A DNA stretch of 64,000 bases from Phytohabitans suffuscus (GTDB lineage Bacteria > Actinomycetota > Actinomycetes > Mycobacteriales > Micromonosporaceae): assembly GCF_011764565.1 (NCBI RefSeq), contig NZ_AP022871.1:4278320-4342319 (forward strand), read 5' to 3'. The position numbers were made by a program, and so were the translations under genes. The notes under the pieces were generated by a model. It did not search any database. It had not been told where the DNA came from and saw only the letters and a program-made list of their open reading frames with translations. Positions 24,676 to 33,777 of this stretch are shown here, in pieces (position 1 is the first letter of the stretch; every line of letters begins with the position of its first letter).

Positions 24676-26769
24676 ATGCGGGAACGAGCGGAAGCGATCC
24701 TCCGGCGCCTGGCGGGCGACCACGCCAAGCTGCGCGAAGACCAGTGGCGGGCGATCGAGGCGCTGGTCGCGGGGCGGCGGCGGGTGCTGTGCGTGCAGCG
24801 CACCGGGTGGGGCAAGTCCGCCGTGTACTTCGTGGCGACCGCCCTCCTGCGCGAAGACGCCACCGCCGGGCCCACGGTCATCGTGTCGCCACTGCTGGCG
24901 CTCATGCGTAACCAGGTCGAGGCCGCGGCCCGCGCCGGCATCGACGCCCGGACGATCAACTCGGCCAACCTCGACGAGTGGGACCAGATCACCGACGAGA
25001 TCCGGGCCGGCGCCGTCGACGTGTTGCTGATCAGCCCCGAGCGGCTCAACAACCCCGACTTCCGCGACTCCGTGCTGCCCCGGCTGGCCGCGACCACCGG
25101 GCTGCTCGTGGTCGACGAGGCACACTGCGTCTCCGACTGGGGGCACGACTTCCGCCCCGACTACCGGCGGCTGCGCACCTTCCTGGCCGGCCTGCCCGAG
25201 CGGACGCCGGTGCTGGCCACCACCGCCACCGCCAACGCCCGGGTCACCGCCGACGTGGCCGACCAGCTCGGCGACGCGCTCGTGCTGCGCGGCCCACTCG
25301 ACCGCGACTCGCTGCGCCTGGCCGTGCTCGACCTCGGCACCCCGGCACACCGCCTCGCCTGGCTCGCCGACCACCTCGACCGGCTCCCCGGTTCGGGGAT
25401 CATCTACACGCTCACGGTCGCGGCGGCGGGCGAGACGGCCGAGTTCCTCCGCTCCCGGGGGTACGCGGTCGCGTCGTACACCGGCCAGTCCGACGACGCC
25501 GACCGCCGCTCGGCCGAGCAGGACCTGCTGGACAACAAGGTCAAGGCGCTGGTGGCCACGTCCGCGCTGGGCATGGGCTTTGACAAGCCCGACCTCGGCT
25601 TCGTGGTCCACCTGGGCGCGCCGCCGTCGCCGATCGCGTACTACCAGCAGGTCGGGCGCGCGGGCCGGGCGGTGGAGCAGGCCGAGGTGCTGCTGCTGCC
25701 CGGCCCCGAAGACGCGGCCATCTGGCGCTACTTCGCCTCGCTCGCGTTTCCGCCGGAAGACCAGGTGCGTACGGTGCTGGCGGCGCTCTCCACAGATCGT
25801 CCACTCTCGACGCCCGCGCTGGAGCCGATCGTCGACCTGCGGCGCACCCGGCTGGAGCTGATGCTCAAGGTGCTCGACGTCGACGGCGCGGTCCGCCGGG
25901 TGCGCGGCGGCTGGCTCGCGACCGGCGACCCGTGGACGTACGACGCGGGCCGGCTGCGCCGCGTCGCCGAGGCGCGCACCGCCGAGCAGCAGTCGATGCG
26001 TGAGTACACGGCGACCGGCGAGTGCCGGATGGAGTTCCTGCGCCGCCGCCTCGACGACCCCGGCGCCGTCCCCTGCGGACGGTGTGACAACTGCACCGGC
26101 CCGCGCTTCGACGCGGAGGTGTCGGCGCCCGCGCTCGCGGCGGCGCAGGCGTTTCTGGGGCGGGCGGGCGTGGAGGTCCCGCCGAAGAAGCTCTGGCCCA
26201 CCGGGCTGGAGCAGGTCGGTGTCGCCCTGCGCGGCAAGATCCCGCCGGGCGAGCAGGCGGCGAGCGGCCGGGCCGTCGGGCGCCTGTCCGACCTGGGCTG
26301 GGGCTCCCGGCTGCGCGCGGTCGCCGGCCCCGACGCGCCCGACGCCCCGCTGCCCGCCGACGTCGCCGGCGCGGTGGTCGAGGTGCTCAAGACCTGGGCC
26401 CGCGGCGACGACCGGTGGCCGGCACGCCCGGCCGGCATCGTGGCGATCGGCTCGCGCCGCCACCCCGAGCTGGTGCGCGGCGTGGCCGAGCACATCGCGA
26501 CGGTCGGCCGCCTGCCGCTGCTCGGCGTGCTGCCACCGGCCGGCGAGGGCGGCGGCGCCCGGGGCAACAGCGCCCAGCGGGTTCGCGCGCTGCACGGCGG
26601 GTTCGCGCCGCCGGACGACCTGGCCGCACGGCTGGCCACGCTGGACGGTCCGGTGCTGCTCGTCGACGACCTCGTCGACTCCGGCTGGACGATGACGATG
26701 GCCGCCCGCCAGCTCCGCCTGGCCGGCGCCCCGCTCGTCCTCCCGCTGGCCCTGGCGGTCAGCGGGTAG
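24676..26769 (+). CDS. recQ: RecQ-type DNA helicase fused to a phosphoribosyltransferase-like domain
   Basis: 697 residues. Helicase motifs: LREDQWRAIEALVAGRR (motif 0), VQRTGWGKSAVYF (Walker A), LVVDEAHCVSDWGHDFRPDY (DEAH and aromatic-rich loop), TTATANARV, SALGMGFDKPDLGFVVH and YYQQVGRAGRA (motif VI). The zinc-binding region (GECRMEFLRRRL ... CGRCDNC) is at about 450-470. The last 160 residues contain VLLVDDLVDSGWT, the PRPP-binding motif of type I phosphoribosyltransferases, in place of an HRDC domain. Such fusions occur in actinomycetes; whether the second domain is catalytic is unknown. AAGGGG lies 5 nt before the ATG. Confidence 0.92.
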   Translation: MRERAEAILRRLAGDHAKLREDQWRAIEALVAGRRRVLCVQRTGWGKSAVYFVATALLREDATAGPTVIVSPLLALMRNQVEAAARAGIDARTINSANLDEWDQITDEIRAGAVDVLLISPERLNNPDFRDSVLPRLAATTGLLVVDEAHCVSDWGHDFRPDYRRLRTFLAGLPERTPVLATTATANARVTADVADQLGDALVLRGPLDRDSLRLAVLDLGTPAHRLAWLADHLDRLPGSGIIYTLTVAAAGETAEFLRSRGYAVASYTGQSDDADRRSAEQDLLDNKVKALVATSALGMGFDKPDLGFVVHLGAPPSPIAYYQQVGRAGRAVEQAEVLLLPGPEDAAIWRYFASLAFPPEDQVRTVLAALSTDRPLSTPALEPIVDLRRTRLELMLKVLDVDGAVRRVRGGWLATGDPWTYDAGRLRRVAEARTAEQQSMREYTATGECRMEFLRRRLDDPGAVPCGRCDNCTGPRFDAEVSAPALAAAQAFLGRAGVEVPPKKLWPTGLEQVGVALRGKIPPGEQAASGRAVGRLSDLGWGSRLRAVAGPDAPDAPLPADVAGAVVEVLKTWARGDDRWPARPAGIVAIGSRRHPELVRGVAEHIATVGRLPLLGVLPPAGEGGGARGNSAQRVRALHGGFAPPDDLAARLATLDGPVLLVDDLVDSGWTMTMAARQLRLAGAPLVLPLALAVSG

Positions 26770-26905
26770 CTACCGCCATGTCCGCTGGTGGGGCTTGACC
26801 CGCGGACCCGGCAGCGGAGGTCGGGGAAGTCAGCGAGCAATATATGGCAAAAGCGACGTAATGGGCCAGAGGCATTGGATCACATCGAACCGTAATACTG
26901 GTGCC

Positions 26906-27805
26906 GTGCCTGAGGGGACCGAGACCAGCAGCGGCCGTGTCGCGTTCGTCGTCGCCGGGGTGGTGGTCGCGCTCCTCGGCGGCTTCGGGTTGGGGCGGCT
27001 GACCAGCGGAGACGCCCGGCCCGTCGCGGCCGTGGCGGCGCCGACCGCCACCGCCGACCACACCCACACGCCCGGCACCGGCCCGCACGCCCACTCGACC
27101 GGTGGCGGGAGCGGGGCCGCCGCGGGCGGTCTGGAGATCAGCGCGAGCGGATACACGCTGGTGCCCGAGGCCACCGCGTTCACCGCGGGCCGGGGCGGCG
27201 AGCTCGCATTCCGGATCGTCGACAGCGGGCAGCGACCGGTCACCGACTTCGCGATCGTGCACGACAAGCCGCTGCACATGATCGTCGTGCGCCGCGACCT
27301 GACCGGCTACCAGCATCTGCACCCCACCATGGCGCCGGACGGCCGCTGGACCGTGCCGCTCACCCTGCCCGAGCCGGGCGTCTGGCGGGCGTACACGGAC
27401 TTCACCGCCAACGCGCCCACCGGGCAGACCGCCACCACGCTCGGCGCCGATCTCACGGTGCGCGGCGACTACGCTCCCCGCGCCCTCCCGGAGCCCGCGA
27501 CCCGGGCGACCGCCGGCGGCTTCACGGTCAGCTACCAGGGCACCCCGCGGACCGCCGCCGTCCAGCCGCTGCTCTTCACCGTCGCGCCGGCCGCCAAGCT
27601 GGAGCGCTACCTCGGCGCGTACGGGCACCTCGTGGTGCTGCGCGAGGGTGACCTCGGCTACGTGCACGTGCACCCCGAGGCGGAGCTTGTCGACGGCGCG
27701 GTGAAGTTCTGGCTGGCCGCGCCGAGCCCGGGGCGCTACCGGATGTACTTCGACTTCCAGGTCGCCGGCGAGGTGCACACGGCCGAGTTCACGATGCGGG
27801 TGTGA
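26906..27805 (+). CDS. Membrane-anchored His-rich extracytoplasmic protein, unknown function
   Basis: 299 residues from GTG 26906. One N-terminal membrane helix (VAFVVAGVVVALLGGFGLG), then a His-rich segment (DHTHTPGTGPHAHS) and two beta-rich domains with repeated His pairs: HDKPLHMIVVRRDLTGYQHL, HPTMAPDG and LGYVHVHPEAEL. The paired HxH/HLH motifs suggest binding of copper or another metal, and homologues in actinomycetes are often near copper or Fe genes, but no such gene is adjacent. I picked GTG 26906 because TAATACT precedes it by 6-7 nt; upstream in-frame ATG 26861 is possible. Its 3' end overlaps the convergent methyltransferase gene by 17 bp. Confidence 0.7.
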   Translation: MPEGTETSSGRVAFVVAGVVVALLGGFGLGRLTSGDARPVAAVAAPTATADHTHTPGTGPHAHSTGGGSGAAAGGLEISASGYTLVPEATAFTAGRGGELAFRIVDSGQRPVTDFAIVHDKPLHMIVVRRDLTGYQHLHPTMAPDGRWTVPLTLPEPGVWRAYTDFTANAPTGQTATTLGADLTVRGDYAPRALPEPATRATAGGFTVSYQGTPRTAAVQPLLFTVAPAAKLERYLGAYGHLVVLREGDLGYVHVHPEAELVDGAVKFWLAAPSPGRYRMYFDFQVAGEVHTAEFTMRV

Positions 27806-28930
27806 GCAGGCGCTGCAGCGCCGGCGTGACGCCCCACTCGGCCACCATCCGGGCGTACTCCGCGCGCTGCGCCTCGGTCGGTGGCGTGTCCGTGCGCCGC
27901 GCGCGCAGCAGCAGGTTGCGCGGCGTGTGGCGGGAGTCGACGAACTCGACCACCTCGACCTTGTAACCCGACAGCCGGAGCAGGCCCGCACGCAGCGCGT
28001 CGGTGAGGACGTCCGCGAAGCGCTCGCGCAGGATGCCCTGCCGGGTGAGCAGCGGGTACGGCTCGGCCGCCGCGTCGCCACGCAGCTGCGCGGCGATGTC
28101 GTGGTGGCAGCAGGGCGCGGCGAGCACCCACCGGGCCCGCCACCGCACCGCCCGCGCGAGTGCCTCGTCCGTCGCTGTGTCGCAGGCGTGCAGCGCCAGC
28201 ACAAGGTCGGGCTGGAGATCCACCCGGGCGTCCGCGATCGTGCCGGCCACGAAGCGCACCCAGCCGGCGCAGCCCAGCCGCTCCGCGAGGTCGGTGTTGC
28301 GGCGGCGCTGGTCCTCGCGGACGTCGACGCCGACCACCTCCACGTCGACGCCCCGCCCGGCGAGGTACCGGTACGCGGCGAACGTGAGGTACGCGTTGCC
28401 GCAGCCGAGGTCGACCACCCGCAGCCGCTCGGGCAGCGGCGAGACGGAGGCGGCGAGCGCGCGCAGGAACGCGTCGACCTGCCGCCGCTTGGCCGCGTTG
28501 CCCCCGATCGTGTCGAAGAACGGGTCGCCCGGGTCGAGCAGGTAGTCCTTGGCCCGGTCGTGCGCGGCCGGCTCGGCCGAGCGCTCGGCCGCGGCCCGGT
28601 GCACCTGGGCCTCGCCCTTCTTGGTCACCCGCAGCTGCACCGTGGCGTCGGCGGTCTCCACGTGCCAGTTGCCGAACGGCTCGGCGAGCAGCGCGTCGAC
28701 CGCCGCACCGGCCTCGGGCCCGGGGGTACGTTACGCGTGTGGGGGCGGGCGCCGTCGTCGGTGACGATCTGCAGCCGGGTGCCGCCCTTGAGGGTGACCG
28801 GGCGCACCTCCGCGCGGACCACCGAGGGGACCTGGCCCCGCCGCCGGCCGGCGGCGACGGCCCGGGTGAGCCCCGGGTCCAGCAGCAGCGCCCGCACCTC
28901 GGCGAGCGCGTCGTCAAGCGGGCGCACCAT
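27789..28930 (-). CDS. SAM-dependent methyltransferase (PF13679-like) (frame break)
   Basis: 380 residues if joined. ATG 28930 reads MVRPLDDALAEVRALLLDPG and continues to the segment GARPHTRNV; the next frame begins GPEAGAAVDALLAEPFGNWH and carries the catalytic domain. One extra C at the run seen as GGGGG at 28722-28726 joins them. Methyltransferase motifs: LRVVDLGCGNAYLTFAAYR (motif I), VVGVDVREDQRRRN, LVLALHACDTATDEALA and APCCHHDIAAQL, the last two typical of the PF13679 domain. The N-terminal 90 residues resemble the substrate-binding part of this family. Target unknown; RNA is possible. Confidence 0.8.
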
Positions 28931-28956
28931 GTGACGAAGCGTATCCGTTGAACTGT

Positions 28957-28970
28957 TGGGAGCCTTCCCA
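28957..28970. promoter_or_regulatory. LacI-type operator-like palindrome
   Basis: TGGGAGCCTTCCCA, 12 of 14 positions identical to the CelR/CebR operator at 3061-3074, with intact outer arms TGGGA and TCCCA. It lies between the divergent methyltransferase and duplicated-module genes, 75 bp before the ATG of the latter. Confidence 0.5.
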
Positions 28971-29045
28971 CGTAATGACGTGCGAAGCGGATGGCACTGA
29001 GTCATCGGACGGCGCTTCTCCACCACAGCAGGAGAGTTCACGCGC

Positions 29046-29876
29046 ATGTCCAGGAGCAGAGAGATCAGCCGCCGCACGAAGGTCGCCATCACCGTCGGTG
29101 TGGCGCTCGCCCTCTTCGGCACGGGCATCGGGGTCGCCGCCGCCGGTGGCGAGTCGGCCGCGCCCACCGTCGACTGCCCGACCGTGGGCGACAAGCTGAG
29201 CGGCGTGCCGGCGTCCGCCCAGGCCGAGGTGTCGCGAAACCTCGCGCTGCTGAACACCCAGATCGACGAGGCGAACCGCAGGCTGGTCACGAGCCAGGGC
29301 GAAGGCGGCCCGAACTTCGTGCAGAACGCGATCCTCGGCCCGCTGAAGGCCAAGCGCGTGGCCACGATCGACCGGATCGCGATCGCGATCGGCCGGCAGG
29401 GCACCCGGCCGCAGGGGCTGGAGTCGCTGGCCACCTGCACGCTGAGCACGGCCGGCGGGGGCGGGGCGGCCGAAGACCCCGAGGCGCCGGCCGGTGAGCC
29501 CCCGGCCGAGCAGCCGCCCGCCGAGCAGCCACCTGCGGAGGAGCCACCCGCCGCGGAGGAGCCGGGCGAGCAGCCGCCGGCGGGGGTCGGCACGATCACC
29601 TGCCCGGACGTGGCGAGCCAGCTCCCGGCCGTACCGGCTGGCGCCCGCGCCGAGGTCGACCGCAACCTGGCACAGCTGGAGACCCAGATCGCCGAGGCGA
29701 ACGCGCGGCTGGTCAGCTCGGTGGGCCAGGGCGGCCCGAACTTCGTGCAGAACGCGATCCTCGGCCCGCTGGAGGACAAGCGCTTCGCGGCGATCAACCG
29801 GATCGCGACCGCCATCGGCCGTATCGACGCGCGTCCCGTGGGTCTCGACGCGCTGGCCCCCTGCACGGTCAGCTGA
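29046..29876 (+). CDS. Secreted protein with two Cys-bounded repeat modules and a Pro/Glu linker, unknown
   Basis: 276 residues. Signal peptide about 1-35 (VAITVGVALALFGTGIGVAA). Module 1 (about 43-134) opens CPTVGDKL and closes CTLS. Module 2 (about 186-276) opens CPDVASQL and closes CTVS, ending the protein. Both contain GPNFVQNAILGPL and a DRIA.AIGR-type helix, so they are a duplication. Each likely forms one disulfide between its end cysteines. Between them lies a linker of EQPPA/EEPPA repeats (about 150-180). I do not recognise the domain. AGGAGA lies near 29030. A CelR-like operator is upstream and a strong terminator downstream, so it is a single-gene unit. Confidence 0.8.
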   Translation: MSRSREISRRTKVAITVGVALALFGTGIGVAAAGGESAAPTVDCPTVGDKLSGVPASAQAEVSRNLALLNTQIDEANRRLVTSQGEGGPNFVQNAILGPLKAKRVATIDRIAIAIGRQGTRPQGLESLATCTLSTAGGGGAAEDPEAPAGEPPAEQPPAEQPPAEEPPAAEEPGEQPPAGVGTITCPDVASQLPAVPAGARAEVDRNLAQLETQIAEANARLVSSVGQGGPNFVQNAILGPLEDKRFAAINRIATAIGRIDARPVGLDALAPCTVS

Positions 29877-29916
29877 CCCACGGCTCCCCGGTGTGACCCG
29901 CAGCGCACTGGGGATC

Positions 29917-29949
29917 GGGCCCCTCCGCCACCCGGCGGAGGGGCCCTTT
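29917..29949. terminator. Bidirectional terminator
   Basis: GGGCCCCTCCGCC / GGCGGAGGGGCCC, 13-bp perfect stem, 4-nt loop, then TTT. It lies between the convergent secreted-protein and helicase genes. Confidence 0.85.
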
Positions 29950-29959
29950 CACGTACTGG

Positions 29960-31564
<1,605 letters not shown>

Positions 31565-31818
31565 GGAGTTTTAGGGGTGCCCTCTCGTGGTGCGCCCCGT
31601 CTCGTCCTAGGGCGCTCATTCGGTCTGGCGCGGGCCACGCGCGATCGCGGGAGTCGATGCGATCGCGGGCCGCACGCGCACCGCTGGCTGGGGTAGGAAC
31701 GATCTCTGGCCAGCGGTAACTTGCGCAATGCTACCTGACGTGGGCGAACTGTGCTCAGATTGTGTCCACCCGGTTCGGATCAGGCCACGCTCGCGGCGCG
31801 AATCCGGGGCGGGGCGAG

Positions 31819-31824
31819 TAACCT
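31819..31824 (+). promoter_or_regulatory. Putative -10 hexamer TAACCT (leaderless gene)
   Basis: TAACCT, 6 nt before the GTG at 31831. The 266-bp region 31565-31830 otherwise holds only the divergent promoters and a direct repeat GCGATCGCGGG. Confidence 0.5.
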
Positions 31825-31830
31825 GCGGGC

Positions 31831-32508
31831 GTGACAGAAGTCTCCGAAGGCGTGTCCGAGGTCGACCAGCCGGGCTCCGCAGTCGTCGAGCTGCTCGGCA
31901 TGGTGGCGTACGCCGAGCTGCTGGCCTTCGACCGGATGGCGGCCGACGCCCGGCTCGCCCCCGACCTGCCGCGCCGGGCTGTGCTGTGTGAGATGGCCGC
32001 CGTGGAGATTGTCAACTTCCGCCGCCTCGCCAACCGCCTCGGCGAGCACGGGGCGGACCCCGACGTGGCCATGACGCCCTACGAGACGGCGCTGCAGGAG
32101 TACCACGAGCTGACCGAGCCGAAGGACTGGCTGGAGGCCCTCGCCAAGGCGTACGTGTGGGACGGCATCGCCGACGACTTCTTCCGCGAGGTCGCCGCGT
32201 TCCTCAGCCCGGAAGACCGCGACCTGGTGCTCGACGTGCTGCACGACTCCCAGTACGAGGACTTCGCCGCGGCCGAGATCCGGGCCGCGATCGCCGCCGA
32301 CCCCAAGATCGCCAACCGGCTCTCGATGTGGGCCCGGCGCCTGGTGGGTGAGGGGCTCTCTCAGGCGCAGCGGATGGCCGGCGACCGGATCGCGCTCACC
32401 ATCCTGATCGTGGAGGGCTCTAAGGACCAGGCGGGTGTGCAGGCGCTCCTGAAGCGGCTCACCGCCGCGCACACCGCGCGGATGGCCGCCGTCGGCCTCA
32501 ACAACTGA
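31831..32508 (+). CDS. Ferritin-like / MiaE-like di-iron protein
   Basis: 225 residues, mostly helical. Metal-binding candidates fit a ferritin-like four-helix bundle: AYAELLAFDRMA (Glu), CEMAAVEIVNFRRL (ExxxxE), WDGIADDFFREV (D/E) and DSQYEDFAAAEI (ExxxxE). The family was named for similarity to tRNA-(ms2io6A)-hydroxylase MiaE, but its role in actinomycetes is not established. It conserves a neighbourhood with the DEAD helicase and DUF3107. The GTG start follows a leaderless -10 hexamer. Confidence 0.85.
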   Translation: MTEVSEGVSEVDQPGSAVVELLGMVAYAELLAFDRMAADARLAPDLPRRAVLCEMAAVEIVNFRRLANRLGEHGADPDVAMTPYETALQEYHELTEPKDWLEALAKAYVWDGIADDFFREVAAFLSPEDRDLVLDVLHDSQYEDFAAAEIRAAIAADPKIANRLSMWARRLVGEGLSQAQRMAGDRIALTILIVEGSKDQAGVQALLKRLTAAHTARMAAVGLNN

Positions 32509-32515
32509 CTCGGTC

Positions 32516-32551
32516 GCACAGCTGATCAGAGCCGCACAACTGATCAGAGCC
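32516..32551 (+). repeat. Tandem 18-bp direct repeat
   Basis: GCACAGCTGATCAGAGCC and GCACAACTGATCAGAGCC, two adjacent copies with one difference, each containing the palindrome TGATCA. Located right after the ferritin-like gene stop. Confidence 0.8.
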
Positions 32552-32554
32552 CGA

Positions 32555-32577
32555 TCGGGGCGGCCGGGCCGCCCCGA
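32555..32577. terminator. Bidirectional terminator hairpin
   Basis: TCGGGGCGGCC / GGCCGCCCCGA palindrome around a single G (the practical loop is a few nt larger). It separates the convergent ferritin-like and DUF3107 genes. Confidence 0.65.
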
Positions 32578-32589
32578 CCGGAAGGCCGC

Positions 32590-32817
32590 TCAGCGGGCGG
32601 TGAAACCGACCGCGCGTGGCGACGCCTCGGCGATCTCGACGTATGCCACCTTGGTGACCGGCACGATGATCCGCCGGCCCTTTTCGTCCTGCAGCGCGAG
32701 CACACCGCTGTCGGACGCGATCGCGTCGGTCACGATCTTTTCCACCTCGGTCGGCGTCTGCGCGCTCTCGATCACGAGCTCGCGCGGGGCGTACTGCACG
32801 CCGATCTTGACCTCCAC
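32590..32817 (-). CDS. DUF3107 family small protein
   Basis: 75 residues starting (GTG) VEVKIGVQYAPRELVIESAQ, the typical DUF3107 opening. It continues through VEKIVTDAI and a DEKGRRIIVPVTKVAYVEI strand pair. GAGGAGGG lies just before the GTG, fixing the start; a longer reading from 32901 would add 28 residues unlike the family. Function unknown; it is normally adjacent to a TetR gene, as here (168 bp). Confidence 0.9.
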   Translation of the reverse strand: MEVKIGVQYAPRELVIESAQTPTEVEKIVTDAIASDSGVLALQDEKGRRIIVPVTKVAYVEIAEASPRAVGFTAR

Positions 32818-32985
32818 GTGACCCTCCTCTATCGCGGCGGATGCTCCGCCCGTGCAACGGTATCCGACCACGACGCGGGATTCTCCGCTTGGCTCGCCCA
32901 CCGCGTTAAGCCCTGCGCGGAGCGTGGGTCGCGCCTCCCGAGGGCGGTGGTGAGGCTGTCGCGCCTCCCGGGGGCGTGGTGAGGC

Positions 32986-33624
32986 TCAGGCGGGCTCGCC
33001 CTGGAGCGGGAAGCTTCCGATGCCCCGCCAGTTGAGCGCCGCCACGAGCGCCTCGGCCTCTTCCCTTGGCACCTGACGGCCGGCGGCCAGCCAGAACTGC
33101 GCCGCTGTCTCCGCCGCGCCGACCAGGCCGGACGCCAGCAGCTCGGCCCGCGACCGGCCCACGCCGGTGTCGGAGATGATCGTGTCGGTGATGGCTGCGA
33201 TGCAGCCGCTCTCCACCCGCTCGACCCGCTCCCGCACGGCCGGCTCGTTGCGCAGGTCGGACTCGAAGACCAGCCGGAACGCCTCGCTCTCGTGGTCGAC
33301 GAAGTCGAAGTACGCCTGGACGGCGCCGCGGACCCGCTCCTTGTTTTCATTGGTGGCGCTCATCGCGCTCTGCACCTTGGCCACGATCGCCTCGCAGTGG
33401 GTGTCGAGCAGCGCCAGGTAGAGCTCCAGCTTGCCGGGGAAGTGCTGGTAGAGGACCGGCTTGGAGACGCCCGCGCGCTCGGCGATGTCGTCCATGGCGG
33501 CGGCGTGGTACCCCTGCGCCACGAAGACCTCCTGCGCCGCCTCCAGAAGCTGCTTGCGCCGCGCGGAACGCGGCAGGCGCGTGGGCCGGCCTGTCGCCGC
33601 CGCGCTTCCCGACCCAACGGCCAT
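32986..33624 (-). CDS. TetR family regulator
   Basis: 212 residues. HTH at about 25-70: RKQLLEAAQEVFVAQGYHAA, MDDIAERAGVSKPVLYQHFP, GKLELYLALLDTH. The C-terminal domain (ESEAFRLVFESDLRNEPAVR ...) resembles TetR proteins found beside DUF3107 in actinomycetes. Transcribed in the same direction as DUF3107, probably co-transcribed. The ligand is unknown. Confidence 0.92.
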   Translation of the reverse strand: MAVGSGSAAATGRPTRLPRSARRKQLLEAAQEVFVAQGYHAAAMDDIAERAGVSKPVLYQHFPGKLELYLALLDTHCEAIVAKVQSAMSATNENKERVRGAVQAYFDFVDHESEAFRLVFESDLRNEPAVRERVERVESGCIAAITDTIISDTGVGRSRAELLASGLVGAAETAAQFWLAAGRQVPREEAEALVAALNWRGIGSFPLQGEPA

Positions 33625-33777
33625 GCCGTCACCTCGACTTTCACGTCTGACACTACGACTTTCGGCTAATCCGACGGATCGGTAAACATCGACCTACCGC
33701 GGAACTAGCCTGACGTTGCGGCTTATCGCTGCTGTCAGCACACGGTAGCCTCAGCGAGGGCAACCGAGGAGCGCACG

